DNA from: Actinomycetota bacterium
GTDB taxonomy: Bacteria > Actinomycetota > Acidimicrobiia > Acidimicrobiales > JAJPHE01
DNA: 64,000 bases
Direction: 5' to 3'
Assembly (NCBI GenBank): GCA_021325435.1
Contig: JAJPHE010000142.1
Location: forward strand, 1 to 64,000
Of this stretch, positions 49,277 to 57,925 are shown one piece after another. Each line of letters begins with the position of its first letter. The stretch's first letter is position 1. The position numbers and the translations under genes were made by a program. A model generated the notes under the pieces. That model did no database searches. It was not told the DNA's origin and saw nothing but the letters and a program-made list of their open reading frames with translations.

Positions 49277-49710
49277 CGCACCGGCTCCCACGCCTCGAGG
49301 TCGGTGACGATCCCCTTGGCCTCCTGGCGGAACCGGGGTGCCACCCTCATGCCGGTCGACATGGTCGCCTCGTCGCCTGCGTCCACGGCGTGGACCATGG
49401 CGGTGTCGGCACCGTCGGGGCGGATGAGGGCGAAGGCGAAGGGCCGGTCGAGGGGGTGCTTCGGCGTGGGATGGGCCACCCAGGTCCACCCGTCGACGGT
49501 CCCCTCGGGGCCGACCTCCACCGTCTCGGTCAGCGCCTCGCCGGTCTCCGGGTCGTACTCGACCGCGGGGAAGAGCACCCGTCCGTCACGGTTGCGGGTG
49601 CCGAGCAGTTTGCCGTCACGCAACCCGGTAAGAAAGGCGCCCACGATGGGGCCGACCGTGCGGGTGTAGGGGAACTCCAGCTTGGTCTCGGAAGTCCTCA
49701 GCTCGGTCAC
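49273..49710 (-). CDS. DUF35-type OB-fold protein, first gene of the ltp operon
   Basis: This 145-residue protein begins TELRTSETKLEFPYTRTVGPIVGAFLTGLRDGKLLG and continues PAVEYDPETGEALTETVEVGPEGTVDGWTWVAHP and FAFALIRPDGADTAMVHAVDAG. This OB-fold region resembles the N-terminal half of Rv3521 as recalled, and no zinc Cys pairs are present. GTG 49710 was chosen because it begins 9 bases after the KstR-type box and upstream codons are unlike the family. Its stop overlaps the next DUF35 gene. It is probably the non-zinc half of a two-subunit DUF35 partner. Confidence 0.75.
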   Translation of the reverse strand: MTELRTSETKLEFPYTRTVGPIVGAFLTGLRDGKLLGTRNRDGRVLFPAVEYDPETGEALTETVEVGPEGTVDGWTWVAHPTPKHPLDRPFAFALIRPDGADTAMVHAVDAGDEATMSTGMRVAPRFRQEAKGIVTDLEAWEPVR

Positions 49711-49719
49711 CCCGGAATC

Positions 49720-49731
49720 AGAACACATTCT
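49720..49731. promoter_or_regulatory. KstR-type operator and promoter of the DUF35-ltp operon
   Basis: AGAACACATTCT lies 9 bases upstream of the GTG of the first DUF35 gene (minus strand). Read in the gene direction it is ATAGAATGTGTTCT, identical over 14 bases to the copy before echA19. TAGAAT (49732-49727) is a good -10 hexamer, so operator and promoter coincide. An outer inverted repeat CCCGGAA / TTCCGGG (49711-49717, 49734-49740) surrounds it. Confidence 0.82.
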
Positions 49732-49797
49732 ATTTCCGGGTGACAAGTGCCCCACCCGGTCGGCCGCCGGGAGGGGGTCCGGGTGGGCCCCCGGCGG

Positions 49798-50805
49798 TCA
49801 GGGGCGGGGGGCGCCGGCCGTCAACGGGAAATGGCAGGCCACGAATTGCTCGGGGGCGACCGCCCTCATGATGGGCTCCTCCTCGGCGCAGCGGGGTTGG
49901 GCCCGGGGGCAGCGGGTCCGGAACCGGCAGCCGCTGGGCGGGTCGACCGGAGACGGGGGCTCGCCGTCCAGGACCTCCTCGTCGCTGGGGCGGACGCTGG
50001 GGTCGGGCACCGGAACCGACTCGAGGAGGGCGGCGGTGTACGGGTGGGCCGGGCCGCCGAACACGCTGGCGGCCGGCCCGATCTCGCACAGCTTGCCGAG
50101 GTACATGACCGCCACCCGGTCGCTGATGTGACGGACCACCGACAGGTCGTGGGCGATGAACAGCATGGTGGGCCGGTAGCGCTCCCTGAGGTCGAGCAAG
50201 AGGTTGAGGATCTGGGCCCGCACCGACACGTCCAGGGACGAGACGGCCTCGTCGCACACCAGCACCTGGGGCTCGAGGACCAGGGCTCGGGCGATCGATA
50301 TGCGCTGGCACTGCCCGCCCGAGAACTGGCTGGGTCGCCGGTCCCCTACGGCGGCGGGGTCGAGGCCGACGGCCGAAAGAAGCTCGTCGACCCTGGCGTC
50401 GATGTCGGGGCGGGATCGGTTCCAGACCCGCATGGGCTCGCCGACGACGCCACGCACCGACCGTCTCGGGTTCAGGGAGGACAGCGGGTCCTGGAACACC
50501 ATTTGCAGACGGGGACGGACGGCGCGCACCTGGCGGCGTCCGAGGGTGGTCAGGTCCACCCCGTCGAGGAGCACCCGGCCCGACCGAGGCGGGGGCAGCT
50601 GCATGACGGCGCGGCCGATGGACGTCTTGCCCGACCCGGACTCCCCCACCAGGCCGAGGGTCTCCCCTTCGAGCACGTCGAAGCTGACGCCGGAGACGGC
50701 GTGGACGACCCGGCCGCCCGGGGCGGGGAACTCGACGACGACATCCTCCACCCGCAGCAGGGCGCCGGGGCGGAGGGGTCCGTCCTCCACCGTCGCCGTC
50801 GTCAC
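49798..50805 (-). CDS. oligopeptide-type ABC transporter ATPase (OppF/DppF-like)
   Basis: This 335-residue ATP-binding subunit has Walker A GESGSGKTSIGRAV, Q-loop QMVFQDPLSSLNPR, signature FSGGQCQRISIARAL and Walker B VLVCDEAVSSLDVSVRAQ. Its C-terminal extension has CRFRTRCPRAQPRC, the Cys-rich motif of Opp/Dpp ATPases. GTG 50805 overlaps the preceding ATPase stop by four bases (GTGA). It is the last gene of a permease-permease-ATPase-ATPase operon on the minus strand. The substrate is unknown; the nearest binding protein is at 41955 on the opposite strand. Confidence 0.93.
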   Translation of the reverse strand: MTTATVEDGPLRPGALLRVEDVVVEFPAPGGRVVHAVSGVSFDVLEGETLGLVGESGSGKTSIGRAVMQLPPPRSGRVLLDGVDLTTLGRRQVRAVRPRLQMVFQDPLSSLNPRRSVRGVVGEPMRVWNRSRPDIDARVDELLSAVGLDPAAVGDRRPSQFSGGQCQRISIARALVLEPQVLVCDEAVSSLDVSVRAQILNLLLDLRERYRPTMLFIAHDLSVVRHISDRVAVMYLGKLCEIGPAASVFGGPAHPYTAALLESVPVPDPSVRPSDEEVLDGEPPSPVDPPSGCRFRTRCPRAQPRCAEEEPIMRAVAPEQFVACHFPLTAGAPRP

Positions 50806-51809
50806 GTCGCCGCTGCCGGAGGCTCCGGGTCCCCCAGCGGAAACCAGCAGGCGAAGCGGTGGCCGTCGGCGCCGGCGAGCGGTGGCTCCTCGGCCCGGCA
50901 CCGGTCGGCGGCGCGCGGGCAGCGGGGCGCGAACCGGCAACCGGAGGGTGGGTCGACGAGGCTGGGCGGCTGACCCGGGATGGTTGCCAGCCGCTCACCG
51001 GGACGGGCGTCGGCCCGGGGGATGGCCTCCAGCAACGCCCGGGTGTAGGGGTGGCGGGTGGCGCTGAACACCGTGGCGGTCGGGCCCTGCTCCACCACCT
51101 TGCCGGCGTACATGACCGCCAGGTCGTCCGTGCTGCCGGCCACCACCCCCATGTCGTGGGTGACGAGGATCACGGCCATGTTCCGTTGGCGTCGCAGCCT
51201 TCCGAGCAGGCGGAGGATCTGGCTCTGCACGGTCACGTCGAGGGCGGTGGTCGGCTCGTCGGCGAGCAGCAGCGAGGGATCGCAAGCCAGAGCGATGGCG
51301 ATGGTCACCCGCTGGCGCATGCCGCCCGACAACTGGTGGGGGTAGTCGCGCAGGCGTCGCTCCGGATCGGGGATGCCCACCGCCTCAAGGAGCGCCCGGG
51401 CCCGGCGCCGGGCCTCCTGGCGGCCGACACCGAGGTGGTGGCGCATGCCGTCGGTCAGCTGGGTGCCCACCCGCATCACCGGGTTCAGCGACGTCATCGG
51501 GTCCTGGAACACCATCCCGATGCGCCTGCCCCTGACGTCACGAATGACGGCCGGGGGCGCTCCGGCCAGCTCGAGTCCCTCGAAGCACACCGTGCCACCG
51601 GTCGAGGCGATGGCCCGACGGGGCAGCAGGCCGACGATGGAGCGCAACAGGACCGTCTTGCCGGAACCGGACTCGCCCACCACGCCGAGGCAGCGGCCGG
51701 GCTCGACGCCGAGCGAGACGCCGTCCACCGCCCGCAGCGGGCCCTCCGGCGTGGCGAACCAGGTGCGCAGCTCGTGCATCTCGAGCACCGGCGCGGACTG
51801 CGCCGTCAC
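50802..51809 (-). CDS. oligopeptide-type ABC transporter ATPase (OppD/DppD-like)
   Basis: This 335-residue ATP-binding subunit has Walker A GESGSGKTVLLRSIV, a Q-loop in MVFQDPMTSLNPVMRVG, signature LSGGMRQRVTIAIALACDP and Walker B LLLADEPTTALDVTVQSQ. It ends with the C-terminal Cys motif CRFAPRCPRAADRC shared by Opp/Dpp ATPases. The GTG start overlaps the permease stop by four bases. It is the partner of the ATPase at 49798-50805, giving a heterodimeric motor on the inner face of the membrane. Confidence 0.93.
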   Translation of the reverse strand: MTAQSAPVLEMHELRTWFATPEGPLRAVDGVSLGVEPGRCLGVVGESGSGKTVLLRSIVGLLPRRAIASTGGTVCFEGLELAGAPPAVIRDVRGRRIGMVFQDPMTSLNPVMRVGTQLTDGMRHHLGVGRQEARRRARALLEAVGIPDPERRLRDYPHQLSGGMRQRVTIAIALACDPSLLLADEPTTALDVTVQSQILRLLGRLRRQRNMAVILVTHDMGVVAGSTDDLAVMYAGKVVEQGPTATVFSATRHPYTRALLEAIPRADARPGERLATIPGQPPSLVDPPSGCRFAPRCPRAADRCRAEEPPLAGADGHRFACWFPLGDPEPPAAAT

Positions 51810-52705
51810 CGCCGGCCACCTCGAGCATCGATCATCGACCGCAGACGTTCACCGGCGAGGTTGAGGGCGAAGACCGTGAGGAACATGGCCACCGACGGGA
51901 ACAGCACGATGAGCGGGTCGGTCTGGATCTCCTGGCGCCCGCCGGCGATGATGTTGCCCCACGTGGGCGTCTGGGGCGGCACGCTCAGCCCCATGAAGCT
52001 GAGCGCCCCTTCGGCGACGATGGCGACGGCGGCGGCCAGCAGCCCGAAGGTGAGAAGGCTCGGCAGGATGTTGGGCGCCACCTCGCGCCAGAGCACCCGC
52101 CACGAGGACGCGCCGGTGCTCCGGGCGGCCAGCACGAACTCGCGCTGGGCCAGGACGAGAGTGTTGGCCCGGGCCAGGCGCAGGAACACCGGCACGGTGA
52201 CCACGGCGATGGCGATGATGATGTTCACCAGCGTCTTGCCGAAAAAGGCGGTGATGAACAGCAGCAGGATGAGGGCCGGGAACGAGAGCATGGCATCGGC
52301 CACGGTCATCAGCGCCGCCTCGACTTTGCCCCGGAAGTAGCCAGCCACCGCCCCCAGGGGGGCACCGACCGCCAACCCGATCAGGATGGAGAAGAGCCCG
52401 ACGGCTAGCGACACCCGGGCCCCGTAGATGATGCGCGAGAGCAGGTCGAGTCCCACCGCGTCGGTGCCGAGCCAGTGGTGAGCGCTCGGGCCGGCGGCCA
52501 GTGAGGAGAAGTCGCTGATATTCGGGTCGCGCAACGGAAGCAGCGAGGCGGTGGCGGCCAGGACTCCCACCAACGCCAGCCATCCGACGCTCAGCCAGAA
52601 CACCGGCCCCAGCCGAGCGGAGGCCCTCAGGGAAAGCGTGGCGCTGGGCAGGGAGGGGGCGGCCTCGGCCGCCACCAACAGGTTGGGGTCAGGCTGCTGC
52701 GACAT
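51806..52705 (-). CDS. ABC transporter permease (OppC/DppC-like)
   Basis: This 299-residue membrane protein has the N-terminal extended tail and about six hydrophobic helices of type C oligopeptide permeases. The cytoplasmic EAA-type loop (FVLAARSTGASSWRVLWREVAPNILPSLL) contacts the ATPase, and HWLGTDAVGLDLLSRIIYGARVSL is the standard family block. Its start overlaps the OppB-like gene end by 17 bases, and its stop overlaps the ATPase start by four. It is the second permease of the importer. Confidence 0.92.
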   Translation of the reverse strand: MSQQPDPNLLVAAEAAPSLPSATLSLRASARLGPVFWLSVGWLALVGVLAATASLLPLRDPNISDFSSLAAGPSAHHWLGTDAVGLDLLSRIIYGARVSLAVGLFSILIGLAVGAPLGAVAGYFRGKVEAALMTVADAMLSFPALILLLFITAFFGKTLVNIIIAIAVVTVPVFLRLARANTLVLAQREFVLAARSTGASSWRVLWREVAPNILPSLLTFGLLAAAVAIVAEGALSFMGLSVPPQTPTWGNIIAGGRQEIQTDPLIVLFPSVAMFLTVFALNLAGERLRSMIDARGGRR

Positions 52706-53639
52706 GGCGGGTTCGGGGGTCGAGAACGGCGTATAGGAGGTCGACGCCCAGGTTGATGGCGACGTACACCACGACGGTGAAGAGGATCACACCCTGGATC
52801 ATCACCAGGTCGTGGGCGAAGATGGAGCTCACCAGGAGCATGCCCACGCCGGGTAGGCCGAAGAGAAACTCGACGACCACCGCCCCGCTCATGAGCTGGC
52901 CCACGTTGAGCCCGGCCAGAGTGATGAGCGAGAAGGAAGAGGGCCGCAGGGCGTAGCGGAAGAGGATCTGCCAGGTCGGCAGGCCTTTGGCCTCGGCCAT
53001 GGTGACGTGGTCCTCGCGCAGCGTGGCGATCATGTCGCCCCGCAGAACCCTCGAGTAGATGGCGATCTGCGGCAGAGCGAGGGTGAGAGCCGGCAGGGTC
53101 ATGGACTCGAGGTTGCCGCCCACGCTGTGGGTTAGGTGGGTGAAGCCCGATATCTGCAGCACGTTCAGCTTCACCGGGAAGACGATGATGAGAAGCAGCC
53201 CCAGCACGAAGCTGGGCAGGGCGATGGTGGCGAAACTGAGGCCCGACCACGCCCGGTCCACCAACCCCTCGGCCCGGTAGGCGGTGAGGACCCCGACGGG
53301 GACGGCCACCGCCAGGCCGAGCACCTGGGCCAGCAGCATCAGCTCGATGGAGACCGGCAGCCGCTGGGCCAGGGCCGACACCACGCTCTGGCCGGTCTGG
53401 TAGGACTGGCCCAGGTCCCCGTGGAAGGCGCGAGCCAGCCAGTGGCCGTAGGCGGAGATGATCGGACGATCGAGGCCGATCTGGTGGCGGAGGAGGGCCA
53501 CCTCCTGCTGCGACGCCTGAGGGCCCAGGAAGGCTCGAGCCGGATCGCCCGGAAGCACCCGGACCAGGGCGAAGGTGGCGAAGCTGACGAGCAGCAGGAC
53601 CGGCGCCAGCTCCAACAGCCGGCCCTTTACTTGCTTCAA
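52689..53639 (-). CDS. ABC transporter permease (OppB/DppB-like)
   Basis: This 316-residue permease has a first helix (LLELAPVLLLVSFATFALV), the family run PGDPARAFLGPQASQQEVALLRHQIGLDRP, and the EAA loop ATLREDHVTMAEAKGLPTWQILFRYALRPSSFSL. It also has a terminal GVDLLYAVLDPRTRH. It is first in the four-gene importer operon, divergent from the LLM gene at 53785. The 145-base gap between them contains no KstR-type box, so this importer appears independently controlled. Confidence 0.92.
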   Translation of the reverse strand: MKQVKGRLLELAPVLLLVSFATFALVRVLPGDPARAFLGPQASQQEVALLRHQIGLDRPIISAYGHWLARAFHGDLGQSYQTGQSVVSALAQRLPVSIELMLLAQVLGLAVAVPVGVLTAYRAEGLVDRAWSGLSFATIALPSFVLGLLLIIVFPVKLNVLQISGFTHLTHSVGGNLESMTLPALTLALPQIAIYSRVLRGDMIATLREDHVTMAEAKGLPTWQILFRYALRPSSFSLITLAGLNVGQLMSGAVVVEFLFGLPGVGMLLVSSIFAHDLVMIQGVILFTVVVYVAINLGVDLLYAVLDPRTRHVAAA

Positions 53640-53784
53640 ACGGCCCCCCTTGGGCTACTGCGACGTGATTGCGGATACCAGGGTCCGGCGCCATTACTAA
53701 CGCGTCCGACCCGGTCCTGCAGGGACGCCCGCCGGTAGTGTCCCGCCCGGCGGCCGCCGGCCGCCGGACCCCGGGAGGCGTGGG

Positions 53785-54825
53785 ATGAAACTCGGTCTGC
53801 AGCTCGGCTACTGGGGCGCCCAGCCGCCCGCCGACGCCAGGGACAAGGTTCTCGAAGCCGAGAAGCTGGGCTTCGACACGGTGTTCGCCGCCGAGTCGTG
53901 GGGATCCGACGCCTTCACGCCCCTCGCCTGGTGGGGTTCGGAGACCCAGCGCATCCGGCTGGGAACCTCGATCGTGCAGATGTCGGCCCGCACCCCCACG
54001 TCGACGGCGATGCACGCTTTGACCCTCGACCACCTGTCCGGCGGCCGGGTGGTGCTCGGCCTCGGCCTCTCCGGCCCCCAGGTGGTGGAGGGCTGGTACG
54101 GACAGCCCTTCGGCAAGCCTCTCGCCCGCACCCGCGAGTTCGTGGGGATCGTCCGGCAGGTGATGGAACGCAACGGCCCGGTGACGAGCGCCGGTCCGCA
54201 CTACCCGCTTCCCTACTCCGGGGCCAACTCCATCGGCATCGGCAAGGCCCTCAAGCCCATCACCCACCCGTTGCGGGCCGACCTGCCGATCTGGCTCGGA
54301 AGCGAGGGGCCCAAGAACATCGCCCTGACGGCGGAGATCGCCGACGGCTGGCTTCCCATCTACTACTCGCCCACCGTGGCCGACATGTACAACTCCTGGC
54401 TCGACGAGGGCTTCGCCCGTCCCGGCGCCCACAGCAGCCGCGACCGGTTCGAGATCGCCGCCAACTGCCAGGTGGTGGTGACCGACGACGTCGACCGGAC
54501 GCTCGAAGCCATGCGGCCGATGTTGGCCTTCTACATCGGCGGCATGGGCGCCAAGGAGATGAACTTCCACAAGAACGTCTTCGCCCGCATGGGTTACGAG
54601 AAGGAGGCCGACCACATCCAGGACCTGTTCTTCGAGGGCAGACGGGACGAGGCCACCGCCGCCGTCCCCCTCGAAGCGGTCGACGACATCTCCCTCGTCG
54701 GCCCGCCCGAGCGGATCCGCGACCGGCTGGCCGCATGGGAGGAGGCGGGCGTCACCATGCTGGTGATCGGGGCCCGCTCCCTGCAGGAGATGCGTGGGGT
54801 GGCCGAGGTGATCCTGGAGGCCTGA
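53785..54825 (+). CDS. LLM-class F420-dependent oxidoreductase, Rv3520c-type
   Basis: This 346-residue luciferase-like protein closely follows mycobacterial Rv3520c as recalled. It has GLQLGYWGAQPPADARDKVLEAEKLGFDTVFAAESWGSDAFTPLAWWGS at the start, RIRLGTSIVQMSARTPTS, RVVLGLGLSGPQVVEGWYGQPFGKPLARTRE and GKALKPITHPLRADLPIWLGSEGPKN. Rv3520c sits beside the DUF35-ltp genes in mycobacteria, and the same gene set is present here about 4 kb away. F420-dependent oxidation or reduction in steroid metabolism is inferred. ATG 53785 has a GGGAGG site. Confidence 0.88.
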   Translation: MKLGLQLGYWGAQPPADARDKVLEAEKLGFDTVFAAESWGSDAFTPLAWWGSETQRIRLGTSIVQMSARTPTSTAMHALTLDHLSGGRVVLGLGLSGPQVVEGWYGQPFGKPLARTREFVGIVRQVMERNGPVTSAGPHYPLPYSGANSIGIGKALKPITHPLRADLPIWLGSEGPKNIALTAEIADGWLPIYYSPTVADMYNSWLDEGFARPGAHSSRDRFEIAANCQVVVTDDVDRTLEAMRPMLAFYIGGMGAKEMNFHKNVFARMGYEKEADHIQDLFFEGRRDEATAAVPLEAVDDISLVGPPERIRDRLAAWEEAGVTMLVIGARSLQEMRGVAEVILEA

Positions 54826-54855
54826 GCGGCCCCCGCCCGGCTTTGCCACGGTTTG

Positions 54856-54867
54856 AGAACAGGTTCT
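54856..54867. promoter_or_regulatory. KstR-type operator before fadD at 54911
   Basis: AGAACAGGTTCT has perfect 5-bp arms and is followed by TATTCT (54867-54872), a plausible -10 hexamer, giving the same operator-then-promoter layout as the other copies. The fadD GTG start lies 43 bases downstream with a GAGGAG ribosome site. On the plus strand it fits TnnAACnnGTTnnA at every position except the outer T. Confidence 0.8.
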
Positions 54868-54910
54868 ATTCTGGCGCGGCTGGGAGCGGCACCGGGGAAG
54901 AGGAGCGACC

Positions 54911-56461
54911 GTGACCGACATCGGATTCTGGCGTCTGGCCCAGAACGACCCGTCGAAGCTCGCCGTGGTGGACCCCGAGGAGAGACAGGTCACCTACGGG
55001 GAGCTGCTGGCCGAGTCCAACCGGCTGGTGCACGGCCTGCGCCGCCTCGGCCTAAAGGAGGGCGACGGGATCGTCACGGTGCTGCCGAACGGCATCGACA
55101 TGTACGCCCTGTACTTCGCCGCCCTGCAGGCCGGCTGGTACATCACCCCGGTCAACTTCCATCTGGCCGGGCCGGAGATCGCCTACATCGCCGAGGACTG
55201 CGAGGCCAAGGCCATCGTCGTCCACGAGCGGTTCTCGGAAGCCTGTGAGGCGGCGGCCAAGGAGCTGTCCATCCCCGCCGAGGGCCGTTTCGCCATCGGC
55301 GACGTCCCCGGCTTCCGGCCCTACCGCCAGCTGACCGACGGCCAGCCCGAAACGCTGCCGGAGGGCCGGGTGGCGGGCCAGGCCATGCACTACACCTCGG
55401 GCACGACCGGCAAGCCCAAAGGGGTGCGGCGGTCCCTGAGCGGCGCCAACCCCGACGAGGTGGCCGGCGGCCTCTCCGGCGTGCTCTTCATGTTCGGGCT
55501 CCAGCCCGACGACGGCAACGTGCACATCTGCGGCTCTCCGCTCTACCACACCGCCGTCCTCGTCTTCTCCTCGGCGGCGCTGCATCTCGGGCACCCGGTC
55601 GTCCTCATGGACAAGTGGGACCCCGAGGACATGCTGCGCCTGATCGAGAAGTACCGGGTGACCCACAGCCACATGGTTCCCACCCAGTTCCACCGGCTGC
55701 TGGCCCTGCCCAACGAAGCCAAGCAGCGCTACGACATCTCGTCGCTGCGTTGCATGATCCACGCCGCCGCCCCCTGCCCTCCCGACATCAAGCGGGCCAT
55801 GCTCGACTGGTGGGGGCCGGTGATCTACGAGTACTACGCCGCCACCGAGGGCGGAGGGACTCTCGTCACCCCGGAGGAGTGGCTCAAGAAGCCGGGCACC
55901 GTCGGGCGCCCCTGGCCGACCTCGGAGATCCGCGTTCTCGACGACGACGGCCGCGACGTGCCCACGGGTGAGACCGGCACCGTCTACATGAAGCTGCCGG
56001 CGGCCACCTTCGAGTACTTCAAGGACAAGGAGAAGACCGAGGAGAACCGCCGGGCCGGGTTCTTCACCGTGGGTGACGTCGGCTACCTCGACGAGGACGG
56101 CTACCTGTTCCTCTGCGATCGCAAGTCCGACATGATCATCTCGGGCGGGGTCAACATCTATCCGGCCGAGATCGAAGCGGCGTTCCTCACCAACCCGAAG
56201 GTCGCCGACGTTGCCGTGTTCGGCATCCCCCATCCGGACTGGGGCGAGGAGATCAAGGCGGTGGTCGAGCCGGCGGCTGGTGCGGAGCCCGGTCCGGAGC
56301 TGACCGAGGAGCTGCTGGCCCACTGCCGCGACCGCCTGGGGCGGTTCAAGATCCCGCGCAGCATCGACTACATCGACGAGATGCCGCGTGACCCGAACGG
56401 AAAGCTGTACAAGCGCAAGCTGCGCGACCCCTACTGGGTCGGGCGCGACCGGGCCATCTGA
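54911..56461 (+). CDS. acyl-CoA synthetase (FadD) of the KstR-box group
   Basis: This 516-residue ANL ligase has the P-loop YTSGTTGKPKGV near residue 160. Other landmarks are ICGSPLYHTAVLVFSSAAL, YEYYAATEGGG, FFTVGDVGYLDEDGYLFLCDRKSDMIISGGVNIYPAEIE and the catalytic lysine in PNGKLYKRKL. It has a TEGGG rather than TEAxG adenine motif, as in several actinobacterial steroid and medium-chain FadDs. It does not resemble FadD19 or FadD3 in block detail, so the acyl substrate (side-chain acid or fatty acid) is open. The KstR-type box at 54856 implies steroid-linked expression. Confidence 0.85.
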   Translation: MTDIGFWRLAQNDPSKLAVVDPEERQVTYGELLAESNRLVHGLRRLGLKEGDGIVTVLPNGIDMYALYFAALQAGWYITPVNFHLAGPEIAYIAEDCEAKAIVVHERFSEACEAAAKELSIPAEGRFAIGDVPGFRPYRQLTDGQPETLPEGRVAGQAMHYTSGTTGKPKGVRRSLSGANPDEVAGGLSGVLFMFGLQPDDGNVHICGSPLYHTAVLVFSSAALHLGHPVVLMDKWDPEDMLRLIEKYRVTHSHMVPTQFHRLLALPNEAKQRYDISSLRCMIHAAAPCPPDIKRAMLDWWGPVIYEYYAATEGGGTLVTPEEWLKKPGTVGRPWPTSEIRVLDDDGRDVPTGETGTVYMKLPAATFEYFKDKEKTEENRRAGFFTVGDVGYLDEDGYLFLCDRKSDMIISGGVNIYPAEIEAAFLTNPKVADVAVFGIPHPDWGEEIKAVVEPAAGAEPGPELTEELLAHCRDRLGRFKIPRSIDYIDEMPRDPNGKLYKRKLRDPYWVGRDRAI

Positions 56462-57099
56462 CCCCCCAGGTGGGGATGGGCCGCTAACAGGAGCCGGGCG
56501 GCCCGCTCGAGCTCGTCCCCGACGGTGGACAGCGGCGTGCGCCCGCTGGCCCAGCTGGTGAGGGACGAGTACCAGACGTGCTGCAGCACGGCGATGATGC
56601 CTTCGAGCTCGTCGTCGCTGACGCCCACCACGATCGAGCCGGTCATGGCGGTGATGTGTCCCCGCACCTCGGCGGCCGCCGCCGCCACCCCCGGCTCGGC
56701 CGAGGCCAACGCCTTCACCAGGGCGGCGGTGAGCACCGGGTGGCGCTCGAGCGCCCGGCAGCCCCGGCGCAGGACGTCTACCAGCCGGTCGGCGGGGGTG
56801 GCGCCCCGGGCGGGGACCTGGGCGAGGCGTCCCTGCAGCTGGCCGGACCACTCGACCATGGCCGCGGCCAACAGGTGGTCCTTGGAGCCGAAGTAGCGGT
56901 AGATGGTGCCGAGGGCGACCCGGGCCCGGTTCGCCACCTCGCGCATGTTGACCGCCTCGTAGCCGCCTTCCGCTCCGAGCTCCAGGGCGGCCTGGATGAC
57001 CCGATCGCGGCGGGCGAGCTGCTTGCCGCTCAGGGGGGACCCGTCCATGGTGGTCGTGACCGGCGGGTGCTCGGCACCGTCGGCGCGCGGGATGGCCAC
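56431..57099 (-). CDS. kstR: TetR-family repressor, KstR-like
   Basis: This 222-residue TetR protein has a DNA-binding domain (about 27-75) with AALELGAEGGYEAVNMREVANRARVALGTIYRYFGSKDHLL. GGYEAV-x-MR-x-VA-x-RA-x-VA-x-GT-x-YRYF-x-SK-x-HLL is shared with mycobacterial KstR, the repressor of cholesterol uptake and side-chain genes that is released by steroid-acid CoA esters. The ligand domain (ERHPVLTAALVKAL, VLQHVWYSSLTSWASGR) is also similar. It lies 5 bases downstream of echA19 in one operon behind the box at 57926, so it probably represses itself. Its 3' end overlaps the convergent fadD by 31 bases. A later ATG at 57048 is possible. Confidence 0.82.
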   Translation of the reverse strand: MAIPRADGAEHPPVTTTMDGSPLSGKQLARRDRVIQAALELGAEGGYEAVNMREVANRARVALGTIYRYFGSKDHLLAAAMVEWSGQLQGRLAQVPARGATPADRLVDVLRRGCRALERHPVLTAALVKALASAEPGVAAAAAEVRGHITAMTGSIVVGVSDDELEGIIAVLQHVWYSSLTSWASGRTPLSTVGDELERAARLLLAAHPHLGGQMARSRPTQ

Positions 57100-57104
57100 C
57101 CTGG

Positions 57105-57917
57105 TTAGCGACCCTTGAAGACCGGCGCCCGCTTCTCCATGAAGGCGCGCGGCCCCTCCTTGGCGTCCTCGCTCATGAAGACCTGCATGCCGATGGCGCT
57201 CTCGACCCGCATGGCCTCGTCCTCGGGCAGAGACTCGGTCTCGCGCAGCGCCCGCAGGACGGCCTGGACGGCAACCGGCCCGTTGGCCGCGATCTTCTCG
57301 GCGATCTCCAACGCCTGTTCGAGAGCGTGGCCGTCGGGCACCACGTAACCGATGAGACCGATGTCCTTGGCCTCCTGGGCGGTGATGTGGCGACCGGTCA
57401 GGAGTATGTCGGCGGCCAGCGTGTAGGGGATCTGACGGCGCAGGCGCACGGTGGAGCCGCCGAGCGGGAAGAGCGACCAGCGCACCTCCGACACCCCGAA
57501 GCGGGCGCTCTCGCCGGCCACGCGGATGTCAGTGGCCTGCAGGATCTCGGTGCCCCCGGCGACGGCGGCCCCTTCGACCGCGGCGACCAGGGGCTTGCTG
57601 AGACGGAAGCCCTTCAGGAGGGGCTTGATGACGCCCGACGCGATGCCGCTCGCCGGGGACTCGCCTTGCTGCTCGGCCTTGAAGGAGTCCCCGGGATGGG
57701 TCTGGGTCATGGCCTTGAGGTCGGCGCCGGCGCAGAAGGCGCCACCGGCGCCGGTGAGGATGGCCACCCTGATGTCGGGGTTGGTGTTGACCTCGTCCCA
57801 GGCCTCGCCCATGAGCTGCAACATCTCGCCCGACAGGGCGTTGCGCGCCTCCGGGCGGTTCATGGTGAGGACCAGGGTGTGCCCGACGCGCTCGGTCAGC
57901 AGGTGAGGCTCGCTCAT
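57105..57917 (-). CDS. echA19: steroid side-chain enoyl-CoA hydratase EchA19
   Basis: EchA19 hydrates steroid-enoyl-CoA in the first round of side-chain beta-oxidation. The 270-residue crotonase has [36 protein letters not shown] (oxyanion loop), [45 protein letters not shown], and [19 protein letters not shown]. The C terminus [17 protein letters not shown] matches mycobacterial EchA19 (Rv3516) almost word for word as recalled. ATG 57917 was chosen because it lies 8 bases after the operator and begins the conserved region. It leads the echA19-kstR operon. Confidence 0.92.
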   Translation of the reverse strand: MSEPHLLTERVGHTLVLTMNRPEARNALSGEMLQLMGEAWDEVNTNPDIRVAILTGAGGAFCAGADLKAMTQTHPGDSFKAEQQGESPASGIASGVIKPLLKGFRLSKPLVAAVEGAAVAGGTEILQATDIRVAGESARFGVSEVRWSLFPLGGSTVRLRRQIPYTLAADILLTGRHITAQEAKDIGLIGYVVPDGHALEQALEIAEKIAANGPVAVQAVLRALRETESLPEDEAMRVESAIGMQVFMSEDAKEGPRAFMEKRAPVFKGR

Positions 57918-57925
57918 CCCGGCAG

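Noticed and set aside
48725-49710. Frameshift breaking one DUF35 gene in two
   Set aside because: Both parts have good starts, a normal ATGA overlap and complete domains, so two real genes are more likely.
54911-56461. Assignment of this FadD as FadD19
   Set aside because: The recalled FadD19 blocks (for example its TGGTTG P-loop) do not match; only a general FadD call is supported.
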